DNA of 64,000 bases from Rhodocytophaga rosea (GTDB lineage: Bacteria > Bacteroidota > Bacteroidia > Cytophagales > 172606-1). The notes beneath the pieces were generated by a model that ran no database searches, was not told the DNA's origin, and saw only the letters and a program-made list of their open reading frames with translations. The stretch is taken from assembly GCF_010119975.1 (NCBI RefSeq), contig NZ_CP048222.1:1261501-1325500 (forward strand), read 5' to 3'. Made by a program: the position numbers and the translations under genes. Below, piece by piece: positions 26,906 through 33,950 of the stretch (positions are counted from its first letter, which is position 1; each line of letters opens with the position of its first letter).

Positions 26906-26987
26906 TTAGATTATCTTATTAGTCAATTTACTCTTTTTATTGGCTTCAATACTACAAACATCTTCTCATAGTCGTTTCTATTATGCT

Positions 26988-27085
26988 TATGCCTAATGTA
27001 CCAAACATAACCGCAACTGCTGCCTGTGAGCTGTGGCTTTGAGCTTTAGCAGCACAGTTGTCGGCTTTATGTGGTGTTGGGCACA
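26988..27085 (-). repeat. attC-like site
   Basis: From TATGCCTAAT to GTTGGGCACA. ACATAA/TTATGT and CAACTG/CAGTTG arms pair with bulges. Confidence 0.82.
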
Positions 27086-27090
27086 GTATC

Positions 27091-27585
27091 TTATCCTTTA
27101 TCTATAATCCTAAATGATTCGTTTTTGATAAATTCTTCTTTATGAACTCGAAGTTCGCCTGCTGAATTATACTCCCATGTTTCTCTAAATATTAATTCAG
27201 CATCATCATTGTACCTTAGTAACTCAACTCTGTTTCCATTACTATCATAGCTATATTGCTCGTATTGATATAAGATCATTTTTTCTGATGGATACCAATT
27301 TCTTCTTATTAGCTCATCTTTGTTATTGTATGAATAAGTATTAATCCATGTCTTCTCTTTCGTCTTCGCATCAACTTGATAAGTTCTTGTTAATCTATTT
27401 AAGGAATCATATTCATTAAAAAATCTTACTGAAACAGTTCCATCTGGACTTAAGCCTACACTTTCAAGTAAATTCCCCTTATTGTCATACCTTATATATT
27501 TTTGAAATGGATTTTCTTTTGGATTTTTCTGCCCATAGACAAATATCGGTAAGCATAGAATCAAGATTATTATATTTTTTTTCAT
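27091..27585 (-). CDS. Cassette secreted protein with YD-like repeats
   Basis: A 164-residue protein with a signal peptide (MKKNIIILILCLPIFVYGQ). The mature part has repeats of the form YDNKGNLLESVGLSPDG, YDSLNRLTRTYQV, YNNKDELIRRNWYP, YDSNGNRVELLRYN, YNSAGELRVHKE, which match the RHS/YD-repeat pattern, as in short wrapper-like proteins. It is far too short for a full RHS toxin. The cassette cores are GTTGGGCACA (27076) and TGTGCCCAAT (27596). Confidence 0.68.
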   Translation of the reverse strand: MKKNIIILILCLPIFVYGQKNPKENPFQKYIRYDNKGNLLESVGLSPDGTVSVRFFNEYDSLNRLTRTYQVDAKTKEKTWINTYSYNNKDELIRRNWYPSEKMILYQYEQYSYDSNGNRVELLRYNDDAELIFRETWEYNSAGELRVHKEEFIKNESFRIIDKG

Positions 27586-27595
27586 TTAGTATGAT

Positions 27596-27691
27596 TGTGC
27601 CCAATGGAGCATGAACCTACGCATACCATTGCTGTTGGTGGAGCATTGTGTGTTGGCAGCATGGTTGTCGGCAGGTTTAATGTTAGCAGTG
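27596..27691 (-). repeat. attC-like site
   Basis: From TGTGCCCAAT to GTTAGCAGTG. AACCT/AGGTT and ACCAT/ATGGT arms pair. It is the uninterrupted counterpart of the site at 15053. Confidence 0.82.
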
Positions 27692-27699
27692 GTATCTTT

Positions 27700-27993
27700 T
27701 CATTTTATGTCCCCTAATGGTTTTGAGGAATGGTGGACTGTTAAGACATCAATTCGGTCTTCACTGCTTATTTCGTAAATTATTCGGTAGTTCCCTTCTA
27801 TCAATTCTCTTATCGTTTCACTATTTCTCTCTGGCACCATTCTACCGATTCTAGGCATGGTTTTTAAAACATTAGTTTTATTGAAAAGTTTGGACACAAT
27901 AGCAGATGCATATTTTTCAGAGTAGCCACTACTGTATTGCGCTATATTGGTTAAGTCATCTATAGCCTGTTCAGTCCATATTACTTTAACCAT
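27700..27993 (-). CDS. ParE/RelE-family toxin
   Basis: A 97-residue protein: MVKVIWTEQAIDDLTNIAQYSSGYSEKYASAIVSKLFNKTNVLKTMPRIGRMVPERNSETIRELIEGNYRIIYEI. The W-T-E-Q-A-x-x-D-L start, the PRIGRxVPE element and the YRIIYEI strand are those of ParE-type toxins, which act on gyrase or, for RelE-like relatives, on ribosome-bound mRNA. It overlaps the upstream antitoxin gene by 13 bases. Toxin-antitoxin pairs are common cargo in large integron arrays, where they stabilise the array. Confidence 0.85.
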   Translation of the reverse strand: MVKVIWTEQAIDDLTNIAQYSSGYSEKYASAIVSKLFNKTNVLKTMPRIGRMVPERNSETIRELIEGNYRIIYEISSEDRIDVLTVHHSSKPLGDIK

Positions 27994-28160
27994 TTCTCTA
28001 ATTTTTTCTTGGCCTCTTCCTCTGTATAAATCTTCCCTTGTTGTACTTGGCGTTGTCCTTCTTCAATTTTGTACAAAACCATCAATCTTTCAATCAGTTC
28101 ATCTACAGAAAATTCATCAGGCATACCTTGTATAGTTTCTAATATTTGTGTTTTTTTCAT
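27981..28160 (-). CDS. Antitoxin partner of the ParE-like toxin
   Basis: A 59-residue protein, MKKTQILETIQGMPDEFSVDELIERLMVLYKIEEGQ followed by QQGKIYTEEEAKKKLEKWLK. The helical, charged character and the EEAKKKLEKW tail are typical of antitoxins paired with ParE/RelE toxins. The start at 28160 is chosen because the longer frame upstream crosses the attC-like site. It precedes and overlaps the toxin gene, the usual antitoxin-first order. The cassette cores are GTTAGCAGTG (27682) and CACTGCTAAC (28221). Confidence 0.8.
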   Translation of the reverse strand: MKKTQILETIQGMPDEFSVDELIERLMVLYKIEEGQRQVQQGKIYTEEEAKKKLEKWLK

Positions 28161-28220
28161 TAGTCCATTATCTGTTTTATCCGAATTTACGAAAATCCTT
28201 CTATTTTGTCTAATCTTTAT

Positions 28221-28316
28221 CACTGCTAACGGCCCACGGCTTCCCATCGGCGAGCCTTTGTGTTCAGGTTGTGGTTGGAATAGGCCGCTGATTGGATGAA
28301 GCAAGTGTTGCCTGCA
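28221..28316 (-). repeat. attC-like site
   Basis: From CACTGCTAAC to GTTGCCTGCA. GCTTC/GAAGC, ATC/GAT, GCG/CGC and GCCT/AGGC arms pair in order, with single unpaired bases on one strand. Confidence 0.85.
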
Positions 28317-28322
28317 CATAGT

Positions 28323-28718
28323 TTAACTTTCACTTATTTCTATTGGCTTGTCTTTATTCCGTTCCAGGAACAGAAGTAATAGCTCAATATCTTCTTTATT
28401 TATCCCATTGTAAGACTGGTCTTCTGATGGCTCTATCATCTTAAGTGCTTCAATCGTGTCAGCTACGTCTTTTATGAGCGAAACCTGCCCTTCTACATCT
28501 TGAAATCCAATACACTCATTCCATTCCTTAAGAATTTGAATATAAGGATTTCTCTTTTGCTGCCAATTATCAAACATCTTATCGGCTAGCCAGTCAAATT
28601 CGTATTTACGCATGATAAAGCTTTCCGAATTATCCTGCACTTGAAAGATGATCTCATCCTCAAAAGCTCCATAAGGTGGTATTTCTTTGATTTTGCTGGT
28701 ATGGTAAATTCTAGTCAT
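28323..28718 (-). CDS. Cassette soluble protein, unknown function
   Basis: A 131-residue protein without signal or membrane segments: MTRIYHTSKIKEIPPYGAFEDEIIFQVQDNSESFIMRKYEFDWLADKMFDNWQQKRNPYIQILKEWNECIGFQ, then an acidic helical tail with ELLLLFLERNKDKP. I do not recognise a family. Predicted cytoplasmic. The cassette cores are the perfect pair GTTGCCTGCA (28307) and TGCAGGCAAC (28742). Confidence 0.62.
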   Translation of the reverse strand: MTRIYHTSKIKEIPPYGAFEDEIIFQVQDNSESFIMRKYEFDWLADKMFDNWQQKRNPYIQILKEWNECIGFQDVEGQVSLIKDVADTIEALKMIEPSEDQSYNGINKEDIELLLLFLERNKDKPIEISES

Positions 28719-28741
28719 TCATCTTGTACTATCATTTCTAT

Positions 28742-28833
28742 TGCAGGCAACGCAAATATTTACGCAACTATTGCCTTTGCTAGGACTTTGCGCTCTGGTG
28801 GCATAGTTGTCGATTAAATATGGTGTTGCCTGC
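28742..28833 (-). repeat. attC-like site
   Basis: From TGCAGGCAAC to GTTGCCTGC. ATATTTA/TAAATAT and CAACTA/TAGTTG arms pair with bulges. Confidence 0.83.
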
Positions 28834-28853
28834 TTTATTTATCTTTTCGACTC

Positions 28854-29264
28854 TTAGTTGGTAAACACTTCTTTTACTCTTTTTGAAATTAACAAGTAGG
28901 ATATAGCTAAAAGACAAAAAACAATAATGCGTATTAGTCCAAAATAGTCAATACCTCCATCATATCGCCAGATAAAAAAACCACCTATAACAAAGTATAG
29001 AAGGTTAATTGAAAGAAAGGCAATAATTAATGTAGGCGTATATCTTTTTCTCATTAAAAAACATACTGTTGCTGCTATGCCAATCACGATCATTATCAAA
29101 TAGTAGCTTAAAGTTATACTATCTATAGAATTAAAATATGTGATAATTGCCTTAGATACTGAAAAACTTCCCCAAGCTATATTTATAAAAAGAAGGATTA
29201 GCCAAACTCCATAGCCTGGTTTTTCATTACCATCTAGATATTCATTCCTGGTTAATTCTTTCAT
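28854..29264 (-). CDS. Cassette four-helix membrane protein (DUF2569-like)
   Basis: A 136-residue protein with four hydrophobic helices: YGVWLILLFINIAWGSFSV, LSYYLIMIVIGIAATVCFLM, TLIIAFLSINLLYFVIGGFFIW and GLIRIIVFCLLAISYLLIS. The G-x-W-L start and four-helix layout resemble DUF2569 family proteins, of unknown role. The cassette cores are GTTGCCTGC (28825) and GCAGGCAAT (29276). Confidence 0.62.
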   Translation of the reverse strand: MKELTRNEYLDGNEKPGYGVWLILLFINIAWGSFSVSKAIITYFNSIDSITLSYYLIMIVIGIAATVCFLMRKRYTPTLIIAFLSINLLYFVIGGFFIWRYDGGIDYFGLIRIIVFCLLAISYLLISKRVKEVFTN

Positions 29265-29275
29265 AATTTATTATT

Positions 29276-29369
29276 GCAGGCAATGAATAGCAAATAAGCG
29301 CAGGCGGGGATACATGCTTAGGCTTGCGCTGGAGCATCCCGCTTGTCGGCTTAACTGCTGTTGGGCAAA
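29276..29369 (-). repeat. attC-like site
   Basis: From GCAGGCAAT to GTTGGGCAAA. AGCA/TGCT, TAAGC/GCTTA and GCGGG-n-AT with AT-n-CCCGC pair. Its left half (about 50 bases from CAATGAATAGC) is repeated identically in the site at 31010. Confidence 0.8.
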
Positions 29370-29387
29370 GTCTTTTATTATTTTTCT

Positions 29388-29723
29388 TTAATGCCCTCCC
29401 TTTGAGGAAAAGTAAGCTTTTTGTACCGGGAAGGCAACTTTCAGGTAAGGAATTTTCAATCTTTTGCTGCTCTTTTCGATGATTTTTTTAGCTGCTCGTA
29501 GGCCACCATAAGTGAGTGAGAAGAGGGCATCGAAGTATTTTTTTATTCTTTTCTGCCTTCTTTTATTGTTTATTCTCAGCCTTTGTCTGTTCAAAAATAC
29601 CTTGGGGCAATAAAAACCCGGCTGCCTTTTGATCAAAGCAGGCAAAAATGAATACTCGTAAGAGAAAAGCCTTAGGGAAGGCATCATAAGACTTAAATCA
29701 AGAACTATCATCACTACTTGCAA
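29388..29723 (-). CDS. Doubtful ORF downstream of the IS91-like transposase
   Basis: A 111-codon frame overlapping the end of the transposase by 26 bases. The product is rich in Lys and Arg (RRQKRIKKYF, AAKKIIEKSSKRLK) with no recognised motif. It may simply be the noncoding 3' end of the element. It is reported because it fills the cassette between the transposase and the core at 29360. Confidence 0.25.
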   Translation of the reverse strand: MQVVMIVLDLSLMMPSLRLFSYEYSFLPALIKRQPGFYCPKVFLNRQRLRINNKRRQKRIKKYFDALFSLTYGGLRAAKKIIEKSSKRLKIPYLKVAFPVQKAYFSSKGGH

Positions 29724-30966
29724 CTGACAAGGTGCGCCACTTTACCCGAATACCACTAAAATATTGACCTATATACTTAAGTGAATCCTGACAAGTGCTA
29801 CAATTCAAAGCCTTTTCTCCATACACTTCTTGCCAATAGGTTTCAAAGTCTGAAAAGGTGGGCTCAGCAATGCTTGCCACCTGCTGGGGAAGAGGGGTAG
29901 CCGGTTGTGCTGCAGCTTCCTTTCTTTTGACACGCGTGGCATACAAGCCATAGTAGCGGACCATACGGAAACTTTTGGCCGGTACATGTTGCAATAGCCG
30001 GTCTAGAAACTCACTGTATGGCAAGACCATCATCGCTTCTTTAGGCTTTTCCCCGGTTTTACTGTTTTTGTAATCTTTATAGATAAAGCTTATCCTGCCT
30101 GCCTGGATAGAAGCAATGCGGTACTCACTCAGGCAGGCTCTCTTGGTGTAGCGGCCTACATACTTGACAATATGACTTTTATCAGCTAAGGCAGGCTGTA
30201 CAGACACTACCCAATCCTGGCTGTTGAGCTTTTTTAAGAAAGACAGAAAGTAGCTTCTACCCAAACAGAGACTGCCCGGGAGACGTAAGCTGCCTTTTTC
30301 ATACAGCTCTATGAGTCCCTTTTCAAACTGCCACCGGAACCGTTTCTTCAGGTGAGCACTATTACAAAGATAATTATCCGGCAGTACTACCTGCTCGCCG
30401 GTGGCCTGATTTACCCCACCACCTGAGACGATCAGATGCAGATGCGGGTGGTATTTGAGATCACTGCCGGCTGTGTGCAAGACGCTGACGATCCCACAAT
30501 GCAGCCCATGTTTATAGCTCAAGTAGTTGCACAACACCTGGCTGCTGGCCCGGAAGAATAAATCATAGATAGCTTTGGCATTGTCTCTGGCTAGTTTGCG
30601 TAGAGCGGCGGGCAAAGTAAAAACTACATGATGATGGGCAATGTCTAAAAGCTTTACCTGCAGGTCTTCTGCCCAGCGCTGGGTTTCTGCCGAACCACAG
30701 TTGCCACAAAAGCGGTGTTTACAGGAGTGATACAGATATTTCTGCGCTTGGCAGCCACTACATCTAAATAAATGATAGCCTAGTTTGCCTGTCCGGCAGC
30801 ACAAGGTTTGATTAACAGCTGTTAAATGACGTTCTTCTACAAACAAGTGCCTGCTTTTAGAAAGCAGATAATCTTTGAAATATAAGCGGTAGATGTCGGA
30901 TAAATGGTATTTCTTCTGATAGCGGTAGGCTTGGGGTGAGGCCTTTTCAAGGGTAGATTGACACAC
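29698..30966 (-). CDS. IS91-like HUH transposase, second type, in cassette orientation
   Basis: A 422-residue transposase distinct from the 390-residue type. It has a zinc-ribbon region (FRCSGCQAQ...HSCKHRFCGNCG, residues 68-91), the HUH motif in YHPHLHLIVSGGG, and YVGRYTKRACLSEYRI with candidate nucleophile Tyr, then an extension to SVASSDDSS. It is transcribed in the cassette direction, unlike the other three. No partner recombinase gene is present. The cassette cores are GTTGGGCAAA (29360) and the partly decayed TTTGTCCAAT (31010). Confidence 0.88.
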   Translation of the reverse strand: MCQSTLEKASPQAYRYQKKYHLSDIYRLYFKDYLLSKSRHLFVEERHLTAVNQTLCCRTGKLGYHLFRCSGCQAQKYLYHSCKHRFCGNCGSAETQRWAEDLQVKLLDIAHHHVVFTLPAALRKLARDNAKAIYDLFFRASSQVLCNYLSYKHGLHCGIVSVLHTAGSDLKYHPHLHLIVSGGGVNQATGEQVVLPDNYLCNSAHLKKRFRWQFEKGLIELYEKGSLRLPGSLCLGRSYFLSFLKKLNSQDWVVSVQPALADKSHIVKYVGRYTKRACLSEYRIASIQAGRISFIYKDYKNSKTGEKPKEAMMVLPYSEFLDRLLQHVPAKSFRMVRYYGLYATRVKRKEAAAQPATPLPQQVASIAEPTFSDFETYWQEVYGEKALNCSTCQDSLKYIGQYFSGIRVKWRTLSVASSDDSS

Positions 30967-31009
30967 AAATGATGCGTTTTACTCGGCACTTTTTAATTTA
31001 TCTTCAGAT

Positions 31010-31102
31010 TTTGTCCAATGAATAGCAAATAAGCGCAGGCGGGGATACATGCTTAGGCTTGCGCTGAGGATAAGGCGGTTGCCGCAGGGTTAAGTGTTGC
31101 AC
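31010..31102 (-). repeat. attC-like site, chimeric
   Basis: From TTTGTCCAAT to GTTGCAC. The left about 50 bases are identical to the site at 29276, but the right half differs and no longer complements the left, so the long stem is poor. It looks like a recombinant of two sites. Confidence 0.68.
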
Positions 31103-31171
31103 TAAACCTACGGTAGCCTGTTGGTAGGTGGGAATAGTTATAGGAGTATGTTTCACCAAACTCTTACCACT

Positions 31172-32086
31172 ATGTCAACACCAAACACTAACACCCACCC
31201 TACTTTTATCCAACAGGCTTGCCTGAAGGTAAGCGGATTTTCTCTCCTTTACAACAAGCTGGAAAGGGATATCTCCCTGTCTGGCAGAAGTCTGAGCACG
31301 TTAAAAAACTACTCCCGCCACATGGCTCAGATTGCTCTCTACTACAATCAGTTGCCTACCGAACTAGACGAAGATCAGGTCAGAGATTACCTGTGGATGC
31401 TGCAGAAGAAAACGAACAAGCCTTCTAAAAGCTCTTTCAAACATGCTGTCTATGGCCTGCGCCTGCTCTACCGGCTTACCGGCAGAGATGACCGGGCTAT
31501 CCGCCTACCTTCCATCCCTAAAGTACACAAACTGCCAGCGGTCCTCAGTAAGCAGGAAGTCAAAGCTCTGCTCAAAGCACCCCGTCTGTTAAAGCACCGG
31601 GTGCTGCTGGCCTTAATCTATTCAGCAGGCCTTCGCATGCAGGAAGTATGCCGGCTTGAGATCTCAGATTTAGATTTTGACCGCATGCAGATCCACATTC
31701 GCCAAAGCAAAGGAAGAAAAGACCGCTATGTACCCCTCTCCCAGCTGATGAAAAGAGGACTGCTCTCCTACCTGTCTGCCTGCAAACCCCACTACTACCT
31801 CTTCAATGGCAAGGAATATGGCTCGCAGCTCAGCCGCAAAGGCGTGCAATGGCTCATGCAGGATGCAGTTAGTAAAGCGGGCATCAAAAAGAAAGGCATC
31901 TGTGTACATACCCTGCGCCATTCCTATGCCACCCATCTGCTAGAAGATGGATTGGATATTGTCTCCATCAAAGAACTTTTAGGCCATAGCTTCCTGGAAA
32001 CTACCCTTGTATATCTGCACATGGCAGGACTTGGCAGAAAAGCTCCTTTCTCTCCTCTAGATACCCTCTATACAAAGGAGGCATGA
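31172..32086 (+). CDS. Tyrosine recombinase of the IS91-like element
   Basis: About 304 residues from MSTPNTNTHP (start chosen over an upstream TTG because it follows the element's left-end sequence). A SAM-like core-binding domain (LERDISLSGRSLSTLKNYSRHMAQIALYYN) is followed by the catalytic domain: SAGLRMQEVCRLE with the first Arg, SKGRKDRYVPL with Lys, [16 protein letters not shown] with Hxx[17 protein letters not shown] with His and the Tyr nucleophile. The tail [12 protein letters not shown] resembles the ends of integron-type integrases. It overlaps the transposase start, so both are co-expressed. Its role in movement of the element is not established. Confidence 0.88.
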   Translation: MSTPNTNTHPTFIQQACLKVSGFSLLYNKLERDISLSGRSLSTLKNYSRHMAQIALYYNQLPTELDEDQVRDYLWMLQKKTNKPSKSSFKHAVYGLRLLYRLTGRDDRAIRLPSIPKVHKLPAVLSKQEVKALLKAPRLLKHRVLLALIYSAGLRMQEVCRLEISDLDFDRMQIHIRQSKGRKDRYVPLSQLMKRGLLSYLSACKPHYYLFNGKEYGSQLSRKGVQWLMQDAVSKAGIKKKGICVHTLRHSYATHLLEDGLDIVSIKELLGHSFLETTLVYLHMAGLGRKAPFSPLDTLYTKEA

Positions 32087-33255
32087 AGCCTGCCCTAGAG
32101 TTAGCCCATATACTGTCGGCTCACTTACATGAGTTTATGGCCACGCATGCAGTCTCTGCTCACAAGTTCTCCACCCTAAAGGCGATTGAGCATTGCCGTA
32201 CTGCCAGACTAGGCGGCCATATAGATGCCTGTGATAGTTGTGGCTACCTGCGTATTAGCTACAACAGCTGCCGCAACAGACACTGCCCTAAGTGTCAGAC
32301 TACCAATCGTGAAAAGTGGATTATGCAAAGGGAGGCAGACCTGTTACCGGTCAGCTACTTTCATGTGGTCTTCACCTTGCCTCACTCCCTTAACCCATTG
32401 TGCCTGCAGTATCCCCAAGAACTCTATGCTTTGCTCTTCAAGACAGCCTGGTCTACGATCAACAGCTTTGCCAATAATCCCAAGCATCTGGGTGCTAAAA
32501 CAGGTATGATCTCCATTCTGCACACCTGGGGACAGAACCTCTCACTGCATCCACATCTGCATTGTATTGTGCCGGGTGGAGGGATCTCTGGGAGTGGCCA
32601 CTGGAAAAAGGCCAGAAGTACAGGTAAATATCTTTTCCCGGTCAAAGCACTCAGTAAAGTGTTCCGTGCTCGCTATGTCTCACTACTGAGAAGCTTTCTT
32701 TCTGCTAATAAAGCACAGGTGGATAATGGGCTATGGAAAGAGTTATTTGCCAAAGACTGGGTGGTATACTGTAAAAGGCCTTTCTTAGGTCCTGCTCAGG
32801 TGATTGAATATCTGGGACGTTACACCCACAAAGTAGCTATCTCCAATCACCGCCTCCAAAGTATAGAGGATGGCAAGGTGAGCTTCGCTTACAAAGATTA
32901 CCGGCAAGAAGCAGCAAAGAAAACCATGAGTTTGGAGGCTACTGAGTTCATCAGGCGTTTCAGCCTGCACATTCTGCCACCAAAGTTTGTCCGCATCCGC
33001 CACTATGGCATTTTGTCTTCCAAAGCAAAAGCCCATGATTTAGCACTGGCCAGACAAGATTTGAGAGTAGCTACGCCGGAAAAAAGAGTGTCGGACTGGA
33101 AAAGTATCTGCAAAGAACGCTTAGGCTATGATATAGACCTGTGTCCTTGCTGCAGCAAAGGCCGCATGAGAGAAATCTTGCGCTTTGAAGCAGCCCGTTC
33201 CCCACCTGATAGGGCTTACCTGCTATCGATAGCTTTACACTTGAAAACTGCCTGA
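32083..33255 (+). CDS. IS91-like HUH transposase, copy 3
   Basis: A 390-residue protein with all motifs present: zinc-binding cysteines 50-71, HUH H158/H160, Y243 and Y247, and a second cysteine pair near the C-terminus ([13 protein letters not shown]). It looks active and could serve the two damaged copies in trans. It starts within the stop codon of the recombinase gene (ATGA). Downstream to 33482 is noncoding. Confidence 0.9.
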   Translation: MKPALELAHILSAHLHEFMATHAVSAHKFSTLKAIEHCRTARLGGHIDACDSCGYLRISYNSCRNRHCPKCQTTNREKWIMQREADLLPVSYFHVVFTLPHSLNPLCLQYPQELYALLFKTAWSTINSFANNPKHLGAKTGMISILHTWGQNLSLHPHLHCIVPGGGISGSGHWKKARSTGKYLFPVKALSKVFRARYVSLLRSFLSANKAQVDNGLWKELFAKDWVVYCKRPFLGPAQVIEYLGRYTHKVAISNHRLQSIEDGKVSFAYKDYRQEAAKKTMSLEATEFIRRFSLHILPPKFVRIRHYGILSSKAKAHDLALARQDLRVATPEKRVSDWKSICKERLGYDIDLCPCCSKGRMREILRFEAARSPPDRAYLLSIALHLKTA

Positions 33256-33482
33256 GTAGAATAAAAAAGCCACTCAAAAAATTGGCCGGGAAAGTTATTG
33301 CCCATGTTGGAATATAGTCACCTTACTTGGAGCCAACACGGCTGCTCAGTTTACAAATAGTGAGATCTTTTCTCTTCCTTTTTTTACACTATCTTCTTTT
33401 AGTGTACTACCGCTTCACCCAGAAGCTTCTTCTCTATTGATTGATTCCCCATAAATAAGGGCAGGTTAAACCACCCGGTTTC

Positions 33483-33543
33483 GTGCAACACAGGGTTCAT
33501 GGTGGGTTAAGACCACCCCATGAACCCTTATATGTTGGCAGTA
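33483..33543 (-). repeat. attC-like site / IS91-like right end
   Basis: From GTGCAAC to GTTGGCAGTA, with hairpin GGGTTCATGG/CCATGAACCC. Same as the sites at 14487 and 23362. Confidence 0.75.
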
Positions 33544-33550
33544 GTTCTTT

Positions 33551-33943
33551 TTAATTAGGTTCTTTATATCCTCTCAAGTTTATCCGGTACGCTTCCGCTG
33601 TCCGTGGTTGCATCAATGCTTTAATTTTCTCTCTTGTCTGCTTATCCTCTGTTTCAATAATTGTAACAGTGAAACCTGTACCAATAATAGCTCCTACACC
33701 ATACTTTGCATTATTGAGAGCTTGCTCAATATGATTCAACAGACGTCCAATATCTTCGTAATTATCCTCTTTTGCCCAAGAAATCATTTCCCTAGCAATC
33801 TCAGACATTATAACTGAGTGCTCATAACTATTATTCCTCCAATTCCACTCCTGCCAAACTGGTAAGCTTTCAATCTTTGAAAAGTCTTTTTTTAAACCGT
33901 TATAAAACTCTTCGAATGTCTGTTTTGATACTTTCTTCATCAC
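33551..33943 (-). CDS. First-cassette soluble protein (DUF7674-like)
   Basis: A 130-residue cytoplasmic protein: QTFEEFYNGLKKDFSKIESLPVWQEWNWRNNSYEHSVIMSEIAREMISWAKEDNYEDIGRLLNHIEQALNNAKYGVGAIIGTGFTVTIIE. The pattern of an acidic helical half followed by FTVTIIE resembles small Bacteroidota proteins annotated DUF7674; the role is unknown and the match is from memory. It is the cassette nearest the recombinase, so it should be the most recently acquired and best expressed. The cores are GTTGGCAGTA (33534) and TACTGCCAAC (33951), a perfect pair. Confidence 0.62.
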   Translation of the reverse strand: MMKKVSKQTFEEFYNGLKKDFSKIESLPVWQEWNWRNNSYEHSVIMSEIAREMISWAKEDNYEDIGRLLNHIEQALNNAKYGVGAIIGTGFTVTIIETEDKQTREKIKALMQPRTAEAYRINLRGYKEPN

Positions 33944-33950
33944 CTTAAAT

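Larger units (their letters stand above)
31096..33533 (+). mobile_element. IS91-like element with tyrosine recombinase, copy 3 (intact)
   Basis: The intact reference copy: starts GTTGCACTAAACC, carries a tyrosine recombinase and a HUH transposase overlapping by ATGA, then about 230 bp of noncoding sequence, GTGCAAC, the GGGTTCATGG/CCATGAACCC hairpin and CTTATAT immediately before GTTGGCAGTA. All three copies end against GTTR of a cassette core. Its own ends satisfy the cassette rule. Confidence 0.87.
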
